NCBI GenBank assembly: GCA_937128475.1
Contig: CAKZML010000294.1
Coordinates: forward strand, 1 to 36,633
From: an uncultured Chromatiales bacterium
GTDB lineage: Bacteria > Pseudomonadota > Gammaproteobacteria > Steroidobacterales > BM003
DNA length: 36,633 nt
Reading direction: 5' to 3'
The notes below the pieces were generated by a model, which was given only the letters and a program-made list of their open reading frames with translations, did not search any database and had not been told where the DNA came from. Position numbers and translations under genes: made by a program. Of the stretch, positions 18,959 to 26,820 are shown one piece after another. Position 1 is the stretch's first letter, and every line of letters begins with the position of its first letter.

Positions 18959-19992
18959 GACTTCTTGACCTCCTTTTTCGGTTTTGTTGCGCCGTAGATC
19001 CCGGGTTGGGTCATTTGATCGATCAGCGGGGTGGCTGCGTTCATCAGCAGGATGGCGTACATCACGCCTTCGGGTAGACCGCCGAACTGGCGAATCAAGA
19101 TCACCAGCACGCCGATGCCTGCTGCAAATATCCAACTACCAATCGGAGTAAGCGGTGAACTTACCGGGTCAGTCGCCATGAACAGCGCGCCCAGCACCAG
19201 GCCACCTGCCAACAGGTGGTGGACGGCATTGGGGTAAATCTCGGGATTCGAGAAATGCAGGGCACTGGCGAATATGGCCACGGTCAGGAAAATACCGGTC
19301 GGGACACGCCAGTTCAGGAATCCGCGCCAGGCCAGATATACGCCGCCGAGCAACAACAGAATTGCCGAGGTTTCTCCCAGGGAACCGGCTACATTCCCAA
19401 GCAGCAAGTCTGTCGAATTCGTAGCCAGTTGTTCGAACTTCATGTGGGCCAGGGGCGTGGCGGTGGTCACGCCGTCATATGCCGGACGCATAAAGGGCAG
19501 GGCAAAGGTATCGCCACGCAGGGTCATGAACTCGCTAATGCCCAGGTTCGGAACCCAGGTTGTTATGGCTACCGGGAATGTTGCCTGCAGGAAAGCACGG
19601 CCGGTCAGTGAGGGGTTGAAAATATTCTGGCCCAGTCCGCCGAACAGCAACTTGCCAAAGAAGATCGCCACCAGGGAACCCACTGCTGCCATCCAAAGAG
19701 GCAGTCCCGGCGGCAAGGTCATAGCCAGCAGGATACCGGTTAGTGCGGCGCTGCCGTCACCTACCGGGCTTTGCGACAAGGGGCCGCGTCCGGTGGTCAG
19801 CCACTCGGCCAGCATGCAACTCAGGGCGCAAACAAGAATCAGCAGCAATGCACTGATGCCAAAGTTGATCACTGCCGCAATCATGGCGGGCACCAGGGCA
19901 TAAATCACATGGCGCATGACACCCGGCGTGCTAACCGGGCCCTTGGCGAAAGGCGGTGTGGCGATAACCAGGCGGGGTTCAGAATTACTCAC
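18955..19992 (-). CDS. rnfD: Rnf complex FMN-carrying membrane subunit RnfD
   Basis: This 345-residue polytopic membrane subunit is homologous to NqrB. It carries a covalent FMN, expected at Thr179 in GVTTATPLAHMKF, which fits the family motif (S/T)xAT. GLGQNIFNPSLTGRAFL is the strongly conserved NqrB/RnfD segment, and the C-terminal helices include LGALFMATDPVSSPLT. It overlaps rnfC by 4 nt at its start and rnfG by 4 nt at its end. With RnfG it passes electrons on the outer side of the membrane, and the RnfD channel is considered the ion pathway. Confidence 0.95.
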   Translation of the reverse strand: MSNSEPRLVIATPPFAKGPVSTPGVMRHVIYALVPAMIAAVINFGISALLLILVCALSCMLAEWLTTGRGPLSQSPVGDGSAALTGILLAMTLPPGLPLWMAAVGSLVAIFFGKLLFGGLGQNIFNPSLTGRAFLQATFPVAITTWVPNLGISEFMTLRGDTFALPFMRPAYDGVTTATPLAHMKFEQLATNSTDLLLGNVAGSLGETSAILLLLGGVYLAWRGFLNWRVPTGIFLTVAIFASALHFSNPEIYPNAVHHLLAGGLVLGALFMATDPVSSPLTPIGSWIFAAGIGVLVILIRQFGGLPEGVMYAILLMNAATPLIDQMTQPGIYGATKPKKEVKKS

Positions 19993-21323
19993 GTCACTTT
20001 CTCCCGTGCCTGTTTTTCACGCAGCAAGCCCTTGGCCACCCGGAAGCGTTGCACCAACGGAATATTCGATGGGCAAACGTAAGAGCATGATCCGCATTCC
20101 ATGCAATCCATAATGTGATAGTTCAGCATGTCGTCATATTTAGCAGAGCGTGCGAGGGCCCCAAGAGCGCTGGGATTCAGATATACCGGGCAGGCATCCA
20201 GGCAGGCGGAGCAGCGGATGCAGGGATATTCCCTGCGTTCCTGTAACTGGCCCTCGGTCAGTACCACAATTCCCGAGGTTCCCTTGAGAATCGGCACGTC
20301 CATGAATTGCTGGGGAGTTCCCATCATTGGACCGCCGAACAGGATTTCCCGTGCATCGTCGGTCAGGCCACCGCAGTACTCGATGACCTTGGCCAGGCTC
20401 ATGCCGGTGGGTGCCAGCAAGGTGGTTGGCCGGACGATTCCCGGTCCAGTTACCGTGACCACGCGCTCAATCAGGGGCTGCCCGAAAGCGAAGTAATCAC
20501 CGATGCCAGCTGCGGTACCGACATTCTGCACGACTACGTGCACGTCAATCGGCAGCTTGCCACTGGGGACTTCCTGTTTCAGCACTGCAGTGATCAACAT
20601 CTTCTCTGCGCCCTGGGGGTACTTGGTTTCCAGTGGCACCAGTTCGCAGGGCATGTCTGCCGGGATACGATCTCGAAGCAGCTTGATCGCATCCCACTTG
20701 TTGTTTTCAACCGCGATGAATGCTTTCTCGGTGCCCAGGATGCGCGACATGATCTTGATGCCCAGGATGATCGAGTCCGCCCATTCCAGCATGATTCGAT
20801 GATCGCTGGTCAGGTAGGGTTCGCATTCGCAACCGTTGAGAAGTAACCATTGGGCGCGCTTTCCTTCGGGAACAGCGAGCTTCACGTGGGTGGGGAAGGC
20901 CGCGCCTCCCAACCCTACAAATCCACCCTGGCGTACGTTCTCCAGCAACTGGGCGTTGTTCATGTTCTCCCAGTCCAACTCATGGCCGTCGTACAGGGTC
21001 TGGGCCGAGGTGTGGTCGACATCGATAACGATGCACTCTGCCAGTGAACCATTTGGATGATGACGTTTTTCGATGCCCACCACGGTACCGGTCACCGAGG
21101 AGTGCAGGGGCACGGATACGAAGCCACCCGCCTCGGCGATAACTTGTCCGCGAAATACCTTGTCACCGGCTTTCACTATCGGTCGGGAGGGCGCGCCGAT
21201 GTGTTGACTCAGGGGTAGAACCACCTGGTCAGGGAACTTAATCCTTTCAATCGGCCTGCTGGCAGTCAGCTCCTTGTGCTCTGGAGGATGAATGCCGTGG
21301 CGAAATGTCTTGGCCTCGCTCAT
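19989..21323 (-). CDS. rnfC: Rnf complex NADH-reactive Fe-S/flavin subunit RnfC
   Basis: This 444-residue peripheral subunit exchanges electrons with NAD(H). The N-terminal HGIHPPEHKELTA region is typical of RnfC. GGFVGLGGAAFPTHVKL (about 135-150) is the nucleotide/flavin-binding loop of the complex I NuoF-like domain. Two [4Fe-4S] sites are clear: Cys368, 371, 374, 378 (CIRCSACLDACPV) and Cys407, 410, 413, 417 (CMECGSCSYVCPS). There is no long alanine/lysine-rich C-terminal extension such as that of E. coli RsxC, so the form is the compact anaerobe-like one. It begins 33 nt after the giant PFOR-like gene and overlaps rnfD by 4 nt. Confidence 0.96.
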   Translation of the reverse strand: MSEAKTFRHGIHPPEHKELTASRPIERIKFPDQVVLPLSQHIGAPSRPIVKAGDKVFRGQVIAEAGGFVSVPLHSSVTGTVVGIEKRHHPNGSLAECIVIDVDHTSAQTLYDGHELDWENMNNAQLLENVRQGGFVGLGGAAFPTHVKLAVPEGKRAQWLLLNGCECEPYLTSDHRIMLEWADSIILGIKIMSRILGTEKAFIAVENNKWDAIKLLRDRIPADMPCELVPLETKYPQGAEKMLITAVLKQEVPSGKLPIDVHVVVQNVGTAAGIGDYFAFGQPLIERVVTVTGPGIVRPTTLLAPTGMSLAKVIEYCGGLTDDAREILFGGPMMGTPQQFMDVPILKGTSGIVVLTEGQLQERREYPCIRCSACLDACPVYLNPSALGALARSAKYDDMLNYHIMDCMECGSCSYVCPSNIPLVQRFRVAKGLLREKQAREKVT

Positions 21324-21356
21324 CTTGAGGGCGCTCTCCGGGCGGGTTGTGTTCTA

Positions 21357-24300
21357 TCAGGGCTGAACATTGTCAGCACCATCTTCTTTTTCCTTCGCGG
21401 AATTTCCAAGGAAGTCTCTCAGGCTTTGCTTGAAGTACACAGGGTCAGAGGAATAACCGCACAGGGCAAGCAGTCGCTGAACCAGTATTTCCTGGTCCTG
21501 CAAAACCGGCTCTGGTGCTGCCAGTTGCGCTTGCCCGGGTGCAGCAACGGCGCTTTGCTGGTCCGCACTCGGTGCCGAGCCGGGACGCGTTGCGCGGGCT
21601 TTGAGCACTTGCCACTGTGACAGGGCCTGCTCACAGGCATGCACCATTTCCGAAGACACTTTTGCGTAAATCTTTTTCTTTCCTGAGTCCTGCAAGCAAA
21701 TATACGCTGCCAGGCCGGCACGAGATTTCTCATCCATAGCCAGGTAGGCGCTCAGCGGCCGCATGTCATCACTGAGTTGAGCCTTGCGCAGCAGCTTGAA
21801 ATGCTTCTTGAAACGCAGTTGATGCACGGCCCAATCGGCTACGGTCAACACTACCTTCACGGTTTCAAGGCTGCCACTGCCATCCCGAATTTCGAAAGTA
21901 TGCCCAGCCCAGTCCGCATCCAGTTCAGGATTGCCCTGGATTGACAGGGGAGATTCAGCATTCGCCGGATCATAACTGAACAGGGGAATTGCACGGCTAC
22001 CCAGTGCAAGACTGGCGTCCTCGGCCACTTCCTCGCCGGACAGGCCGTTGGCCATCGGGTCAGGGGTATAGATTCTCAGCAGGGACGGTCCCTTGCTTGC
22101 CAGGGCATTCACCACGCCACGAATGAGGTGGCCCGGGTGTCCGGTTGAAGCCTGGAGTACAAATGAGCTTCCCTGGTTCACTGCCTGGGTTGCATAGGAA
22201 ACTGCAGAACGTGCCGCTTCGCCTGCGTCCAGGGTGATTCCATGGCTGTCCAGGAGAACCATGCTGATAGGCATCTGGCTGGCCAGGATTCGACTGATGT
22301 CGTCCCAGTGAGCGCCTTCGGCTTCGGCCACCATGACTACCGGCGCCAGCAAGGATTGTTCGTCTTGATCCAGATCACTCCAGTCCAGGCTTGATTCCAG
22401 GTCTTCATGTCGTAGGCGGTCAAAATCACCTTTAATCTCAGTTTCAGCCAGGCGGCAGATGGCCAGTTCCTGGGTCAGGCGCCGTGACATGCCCTGGAAT
22501 AATCCCTCGGCCAGAGCGGGGGCTTCGCCGCGGTCATGACTGAGCCAGGGGTTCGCGTGGGGGTTGTCGGGATAGCTGCCGCTCCAAAGGGTGACGCCAC
22601 CTTGCTGCAGGGCCAGTACCATCTTGGCGCGTCCGGCCTGGTAACTGGCTAACTGTTCTTCCAGATCGAACATCAGCGAATTCAGGCGCTCCATGCGGCC
22701 CTTGTCCAGACCCTCACCCAGGCTGTCTTTACCCAGTGCCTGGGCAATGTCCTCACCGGCCAGTTTTGCTTTATCCAGGGCACGCAGGCGGTTTGCGAAA
22801 GAATCGAAATCGCTGATCTTCAGCACTCCGGAGAGCTGATCCTGGATGGCGTTCTGCACCCGCTGTAACAAATCAGTCAGGTAGGCCTCATGGACCTGGT
22901 AGCGTGCCTGCATTACTGAATCCACTGCAGCGGATACCAGGTGAACGGCTGTCTTGCCAGGGTGCCCGGGCAGGGCGCTGTCACCGCCGACCATGGACAT
23001 GTAACTGCTGCGATTAAGCAAGCGAGCCATTTCGCTGTCCAGGTCGTCTTCACGAATAAATTGTGCTATTTGATCGGGAGATACCTCGGGCATCTGCAAC
23101 TGCAGGGCGACACTGTTCGAGCCACGCTGGATGCGTTCCGGGGTCTGTTTTTCCCAGGTCATGGCGCCGTCAGGGCAGACAGCCACGCACAGGCCACAGG
23201 CTTTGCAGTTAACCGGGTTTACTGCCAGTGACAGCAATTTCCCTTCGCCCTTGTCTGCGCTGTCGAAGTAGCGCTCGCTACGGGCGATAGGCATACGTTC
23301 CAGGCGCTTCTGCAGGTGATCAAAATCGTCGGCGATGGCCTGCAGCGCTTCGCCCTCCAGGCCCATCTTACGGGTCAGTTGCTGGAAGGCCTCGGCCAGT
23401 AGCGGTCCGGCCATGGTGTACTGGTGTAGCTCATCTTTAGAAACCAGCTTGTAGGCCTGGGTCGCCAGGTGTCCGGCGATACGGGTCAGCTGAGTCATTG
23501 CCTGGCCATCGGCCTTGCAAAGCCGCACACCAGTTTCAACCAGGCTCTCCACACTTTGGACGGTGGGCGGCAAGGCGGAATCCGGGCAATGTGACCAGCA
23601 CAATCCACAGGCCGTGCAATTCTCTGCCAGCCAGCGGGGCAGGGTGATCCGGTAGGAACTCATGTCCCGGTGAGCACTGCTGCGTGCGGGCATCACACCG
23701 GTTGCGAGGAAAGGATCAATGAGTGTTTGATCCTGGTCGCCGGAGTCGAACAGGAAACCTACCGAATGCCAGAAACGTGTCGGGTCAAAGAGGTCTTCGA
23801 CGACACCGGATTTGGATTTGGCCGTCCAGGGTGCCTTGCGCTCAATCTCAGGCGCACGGGGCTCGTCATTGAATTCCTGCCAGTCCAGCTGACGCGACTC
23901 GTCTTCACCGCGAACTACAGAGGCGAGAATATCAGCGGCGGTAAGTTGATCGCCTTCCATCAGGCGTTTGAGTAAATCCTCCAGCGCATGCTCGACAGCA
24001 TTGCGTGAGGACTCTTCAGGTTGGACCTGCTTCAGCGCGGAACCAAGCAGAGCCCAGATCGACAGTTGATCAAGATGCCCAGGGCCTTGGCCCGTGGTGG
24101 TGGCGATCGCTCTGGCATCGATTACCTGGACGTTCAGCTTTCTTTTCTTGATCAGGTCGACAACCCGGCGGGGAAGGGCACGCCACAGTTGGTCGGGATC
24201 CTGGGTTGTCGAGACAATTAGTGTGCCGCCTTCGCGCACGGCATCCGCAGGGATGTCTTGCAGCAGGTTGGCGCCGGCCACCAGCAATACATCTGCGGCC

Positions 24301-25934
24301 TGGTAATAGCCCTTTACCTGTTTTGTGTCGTACAGGATGTCCAGGTTGGCCCGTTGCAGTCCTGATTCAACACCGCCCTGGGAGCTGGTTACGACACTAA
24401 GGTCCAGTCCGCCAGATAAGGCTCGGGCGAACAGGTTACCTGCGGAAATCGCACCTTCTCCGGACAGCGCGTGCAGTCGTACCAGTGAGCCGTCAAATTT
24501 CGGTTCACTGATGGAGGCAGGAGGAAGAGATACCTGGTTCAGATCCGGATAGGATGCAGCCAGACTTTGCTGCAACACTTGCAGGTGAGGATACCTGCGA
24601 CTCACCTGGGAGAAATCCACGCCCACGTAGGTGCGCTTGCGGGCACTTCCGTTGGGCAGCATGTTTTTCACCACGGCGGCCAGTTCGGCGATGCTGGGCA
24701 TCGCGGTGCCGACACCGTAGATGGCTGAGAATACGCCGGGTAATGGATTATTCTTCCCATACACCGCATAACCAGGGTGGGAAGTGGAGTCATCTTTAGC
24801 GGTGCCGTTTTCAACCGCCTTGGCCATGGCGCTGCGCAGTTCGGACAGCATGGGCAAATCTTCGGCAAGGGGAGTGTCGGTAGATTCGAGAACCGTGACC
24901 GCACGCTTACCCTGCAAAAGAAGCGATAATTCACGACCGGGGAAAGGCCGCCACAGGGTCAGGTTCAGCACGCCTACCCGTATTCCCTCGCTTTCTCTCA
25001 AGTGGTCTGCACAGGCGCAGAGCTGATCGATTACGGCACCCATGGCCAGCACAACGAATTCAGCGTCGTCCATCCGGTAACTGCTTACCGGTTGGTATTG
25101 CCGTTGGGTCAGTTGAGAAAACCGTGCCATGGCTGCGTTGACCATCTCGGCCACAGGTTCGACAAAGAACGAACGCTGCGCCGCGATAGCGCGGAAATAA
25201 CTTTCATGACCCTGCACGCCGCCAACTCCTGCCGGGCGGTCCAGGTCCAGCATCCTTGGTACACGCCTGCGGGTAGCGCCAAACACCACTTCCTGTGCTT
25301 TATTAGGCGCATCGATGGTGTCATTGGGATTGCCAAGGAACTCATCAACCAACGCGGCCTCGGGCAGACGAAGACTCTGCACGGACTGACTTGTTGAATG
25401 GAAATCCTGGGCGCAGATCACCGGGGTCAGGGCATCTTCGGCCACTCGACGGGCGATCAGGGCAAGGTCAGCCACTTCCTGAACGTTGCGTGCAAATAGC
25501 TGCACCGCACCGGTCTGGGAAGCGGAAAGGTAATCATCATGGCTGCCATGTAACGACCAGGCATGGCGTTGTTTGCAGCGGCTCACCAGGTGAATAACCG
25601 GGGCCAGTCGTTTTCCTGCCATTCCGGACAAGCTGTCCGACATGCATGACATGTCATCCACAAAAGCGCTGGTGCGTAATCCGGTGGCACACATGCCGGT
25701 AAGTTCGGCGGGAAGGTGGCGCAACTCCTGAATAGCGTCTACCCGGGCTTTGGCCTGGGGCACCAGTCGTGAAAGCGGGCCGGTGAGTTCCTGCAAACCT
25801 TCGTTTGCCTGTACAAGCACGTTGTCGGCCGCCATGGACTCAACCGCAAGAGCGGCAGCCTGTCCATCCAGCGTTGCCGGCGTACCTGGGTACTGACAAG
25901 GTTCTAGGGTTTGCTTTGCTTTACGAAACCACAT
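21357..25934 (-). CDS. Giant PFOR-like iron-sulfur protein with degenerate TPP domain
   Basis: The 1525-residue cytoplasmic protein follows the domain order of pyruvate:ferredoxin oxidoreductase. A PYR-like domain spans about 18-200 (DDMSCMSDSLSGMAGKRLAP, HLVSRCKQRHAWSLHGSHDD), domain II about 215-370 (VVLAMGAVIDQ, VGVLNLTLWRPFPGREL) and a gamma-like domain about 480-610. An EKR-like linker follows (about 710-765). Two [4Fe-4S] motifs lie at Cys773/776/779/783 and Cys910/913/916/920, and a TPP-domain relic at about 1195-1345. The YPITP loop is absent, the GDGW motif reads AEGAHW, the DTEVYSNTGGQ loop reads LDSHGITLDAGE, and the CxGC proximal-cluster motif is missing. Catalysis with TPP is therefore unlikely, while electron transfer remains possible. 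The start overlaps rnfB by 14 nt with GGAGAGA upstream. It could instead be a diverged enzyme with another cofactor. Confidence 0.85.
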   Translation of the reverse strand: MWFRKAKQTLEPCQYPGTPATLDGQAAALAVESMAADNVLVQANEGLQELTGPLSRLVPQAKARVDAIQELRHLPAELTGMCATGLRTSAFVDDMSCMSDSLSGMAGKRLAPVIHLVSRCKQRHAWSLHGSHDDYLSASQTGAVQLFARNVQEVADLALIARRVAEDALTPVICAQDFHSTSQSVQSLRLPEAALVDEFLGNPNDTIDAPNKAQEVVFGATRRRVPRMLDLDRPAGVGGVQGHESYFRAIAAQRSFFVEPVAEMVNAAMARFSQLTQRQYQPVSSYRMDDAEFVVLAMGAVIDQLCACADHLRESEGIRVGVLNLTLWRPFPGRELSLLLQGKRAVTVLESTDTPLAEDLPMLSELRSAMAKAVENGTAKDDSTSHPGYAVYGKNNPLPGVFSAIYGVGTAMPSIAELAAVVKNMLPNGSARKRTYVGVDFSQVSRRYPHLQVLQQSLAASYPDLNQVSLPPASISEPKFDGSLVRLHALSGEGAISAGNLFARALSGGLDLSVVTSSQGGVESGLQRANLDILYDTKQVKGYYQAADVLLVAGANLLQDIPADAVREGGTLIVSTTQDPDQLWRALPRRVVDLIKKRKLNVQVIDARAIATTTGQGPGHLDQLSIWALLGSALKQVQPEESSRNAVEHALEDLLKRLMEGDQLTAADILASVVRGEDESRQLDWQEFNDEPRAPEIERKAPWTAKSKSGVVEDLFDPTRFWHSVGFLFDSGDQDQTLIDPFLATGVMPARSSAHRDMSSYRITLPRWLAENCTACGLCWSHCPDSALPPTVQSVESLVETGVRLCKADGQAMTQLTRIAGHLATQAYKLVSKDELHQYTMAGPLLAEAFQQLTRKMGLEGEALQAIADDFDHLQKRLERMPIARSERYFDSADKGEGKLLSLAVNPVNCKACGLCVAVCPDGAMTWEKQTPERIQRGSNSVALQLQMPEVSPDQIAQFIREDDLDSEMARLLNRSSYMSMVGGDSALPGHPGKTAVHLVSAAVDSVMQARYQVHEAYLTDLLQRVQNAIQDQLSGVLKISDFDSFANRLRALDKAKLAGEDIAQALGKDSLGEGLDKGRMERLNSLMFDLEEQLASYQAGRAKMVLALQQGGVTLWSGSYPDNPHANPWLSHDRGEAPALAEGLFQGMSRRLTQELAICRLAETEIKGDFDRLRHEDLESSLDWSDLDQDEQSLLAPVVMVAEAEGAHWDDISRILASQMPISMVLLDSHGITLDAGEAARSAVSYATQAVNQGSSFVLQASTGHPGHLIRGVVNALASKGPSLLRIYTPDPMANGLSGEEVAEDASLALGSRAIPLFSYDPANAESPLSIQGNPELDADWAGHTFEIRDGSGSLETVKVVLTVADWAVHQLRFKKHFKLLRKAQLSDDMRPLSAYLAMDEKSRAGLAAYICLQDSGKKKIYAKVSSEMVHACEQALSQWQVLKARATRPGSAPSADQQSAVAAPGQAQLAAPEPVLQDQEILVQRLLALCGYSSDPVYFKQSLRDFLGNSAKEKEDGADNVQP

Positions 25935-26799
25935 GGTCTCTCTCCAGATTCAGGCGCTGGGATGATCCGACTTGTTCTTCCGGGTCTACGGGAAACTGCT
26001 CCCGTTCCAGCCAAACTATTGCCCCCGAGGCACAGCGACTTGTCGCTTCCGGAGCTTGCAGGTGTAACAAATCCGAGTCCATGACCGGGATATTGTTTTT
26101 CATTGTCAGCAGGCCCTGGGCGCCGTCAGCGACGCACTTGCCACAGGCGGTGCAGGCGACTTTACAAAGATCGAGTAATTCGTCGCCTTCCAGTTCAGAT
26201 TTGCACTGGACGATCAGCTTGTGGGAAGCGGGGACGATCTCAAAAAGGTTCTTTGGACAGATATCCACGCAATCGCCACAGGCGGTGCATGCGTCAAAGT
26301 CCACGACCGGCAAACCAGTAGGGCCCATCTTGATAGCGTGGAACATGCACACCACTTCACAGTCGGCGAGGCCCAGGCAACCATAACGGCAACCCTTTGT
26401 TCCTCCACCCACGGCTGCGGCTGAGCGGCAGGACTGGTGGCCCTGGTATTCGCCCAGTTGAATCGCAACATTGCTGCCACCGGCGCAGTGCAGGCGGGCA
26501 ACGCGTTTCTCGCCGCCACCAACATCTACCCCAAGGTAATTAGCTATCTGCTCGCGAATATCGAGACTGGATGGGGTGCAGTCACCGGGGCTGACTTGTC
26601 CGGCAACCGCCTTTTCAGCGAATGCCCGACAGCCGGGTTCACCGCAGGCACCGCAGTTATTGCCGGGCAGCAGGTCCGCGACCGCGTCTATCCGGGGATC
26701 TTCGAATACTTTTAGGCGCTTGTTGGCGAGCGCAAGCACGACCGCCAGGATTCCGGTGAGCGCCGCCATAAAGCCAATTGCCTGGAGCGCTTCGTTCAC
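25921..26799 (-). CDS. rnfB: Rnf complex ferredoxin-accepting subunit RnfB (long form)
   Basis: This 292-residue subunit is the entry point for electrons from ferredoxin-like donors. A membrane anchor (about 5-25) is followed by the Fe-S domain with Cys49, 52, 57, 74 (NNCGACGEPGC). Ferredoxin-like motifs come next: Cys137/141/147/151, Cys171/174/177/181 (CTACGDCVDICP) and Cys212/216/219/222 plus Cys256. Gammaproteobacterial RsxB is about 190 residues; the extra length and cysteines match the long RnfB of Clostridia, Bacteroidetes and Thermotogae. The start is GTG at 26799 with GGAG 7 nt before it. It lies between two genes for PFOR-like proteins, which suggests they are its direct electron partners. 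Confidence 0.94.
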   Translation of the reverse strand: MNEALQAIGFMAALTGILAVVLALANKRLKVFEDPRIDAVADLLPGNNCGACGEPGCRAFAEKAVAGQVSPGDCTPSSLDIREQIANYLGVDVGGGEKRVARLHCAGGSNVAIQLGEYQGHQSCRSAAAVGGGTKGCRYGCLGLADCEVVCMFHAIKMGPTGLPVVDFDACTACGDCVDICPKNLFEIVPASHKLIVQCKSELEGDELLDLCKVACTACGKCVADGAQGLLTMKNNIPVMDSDLLHLQAPEATSRCASGAIVWLEREQFPVDPEEQVGSSQRLNLERDHVVS

Positions 26800-26820
26800 G
26801 CTGTTCTCCGTATAGTCCTC

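Noticed and set aside
18959-19135. N-terminal extension of RnfG in the ORF track
   Set aside because: It overlaps rnfD out of frame; the ATG at 18958 has an AGGAGG site and gives the normal RnfG length.
21357-25934. The giant gene as an ordinary functional pyruvate:ferredoxin oxidoreductase (nifJ)
   Set aside because: The thiamine diphosphate and substrate motifs are missing, and complete catalytic subunits are encoded by korA and korB in the same operon.
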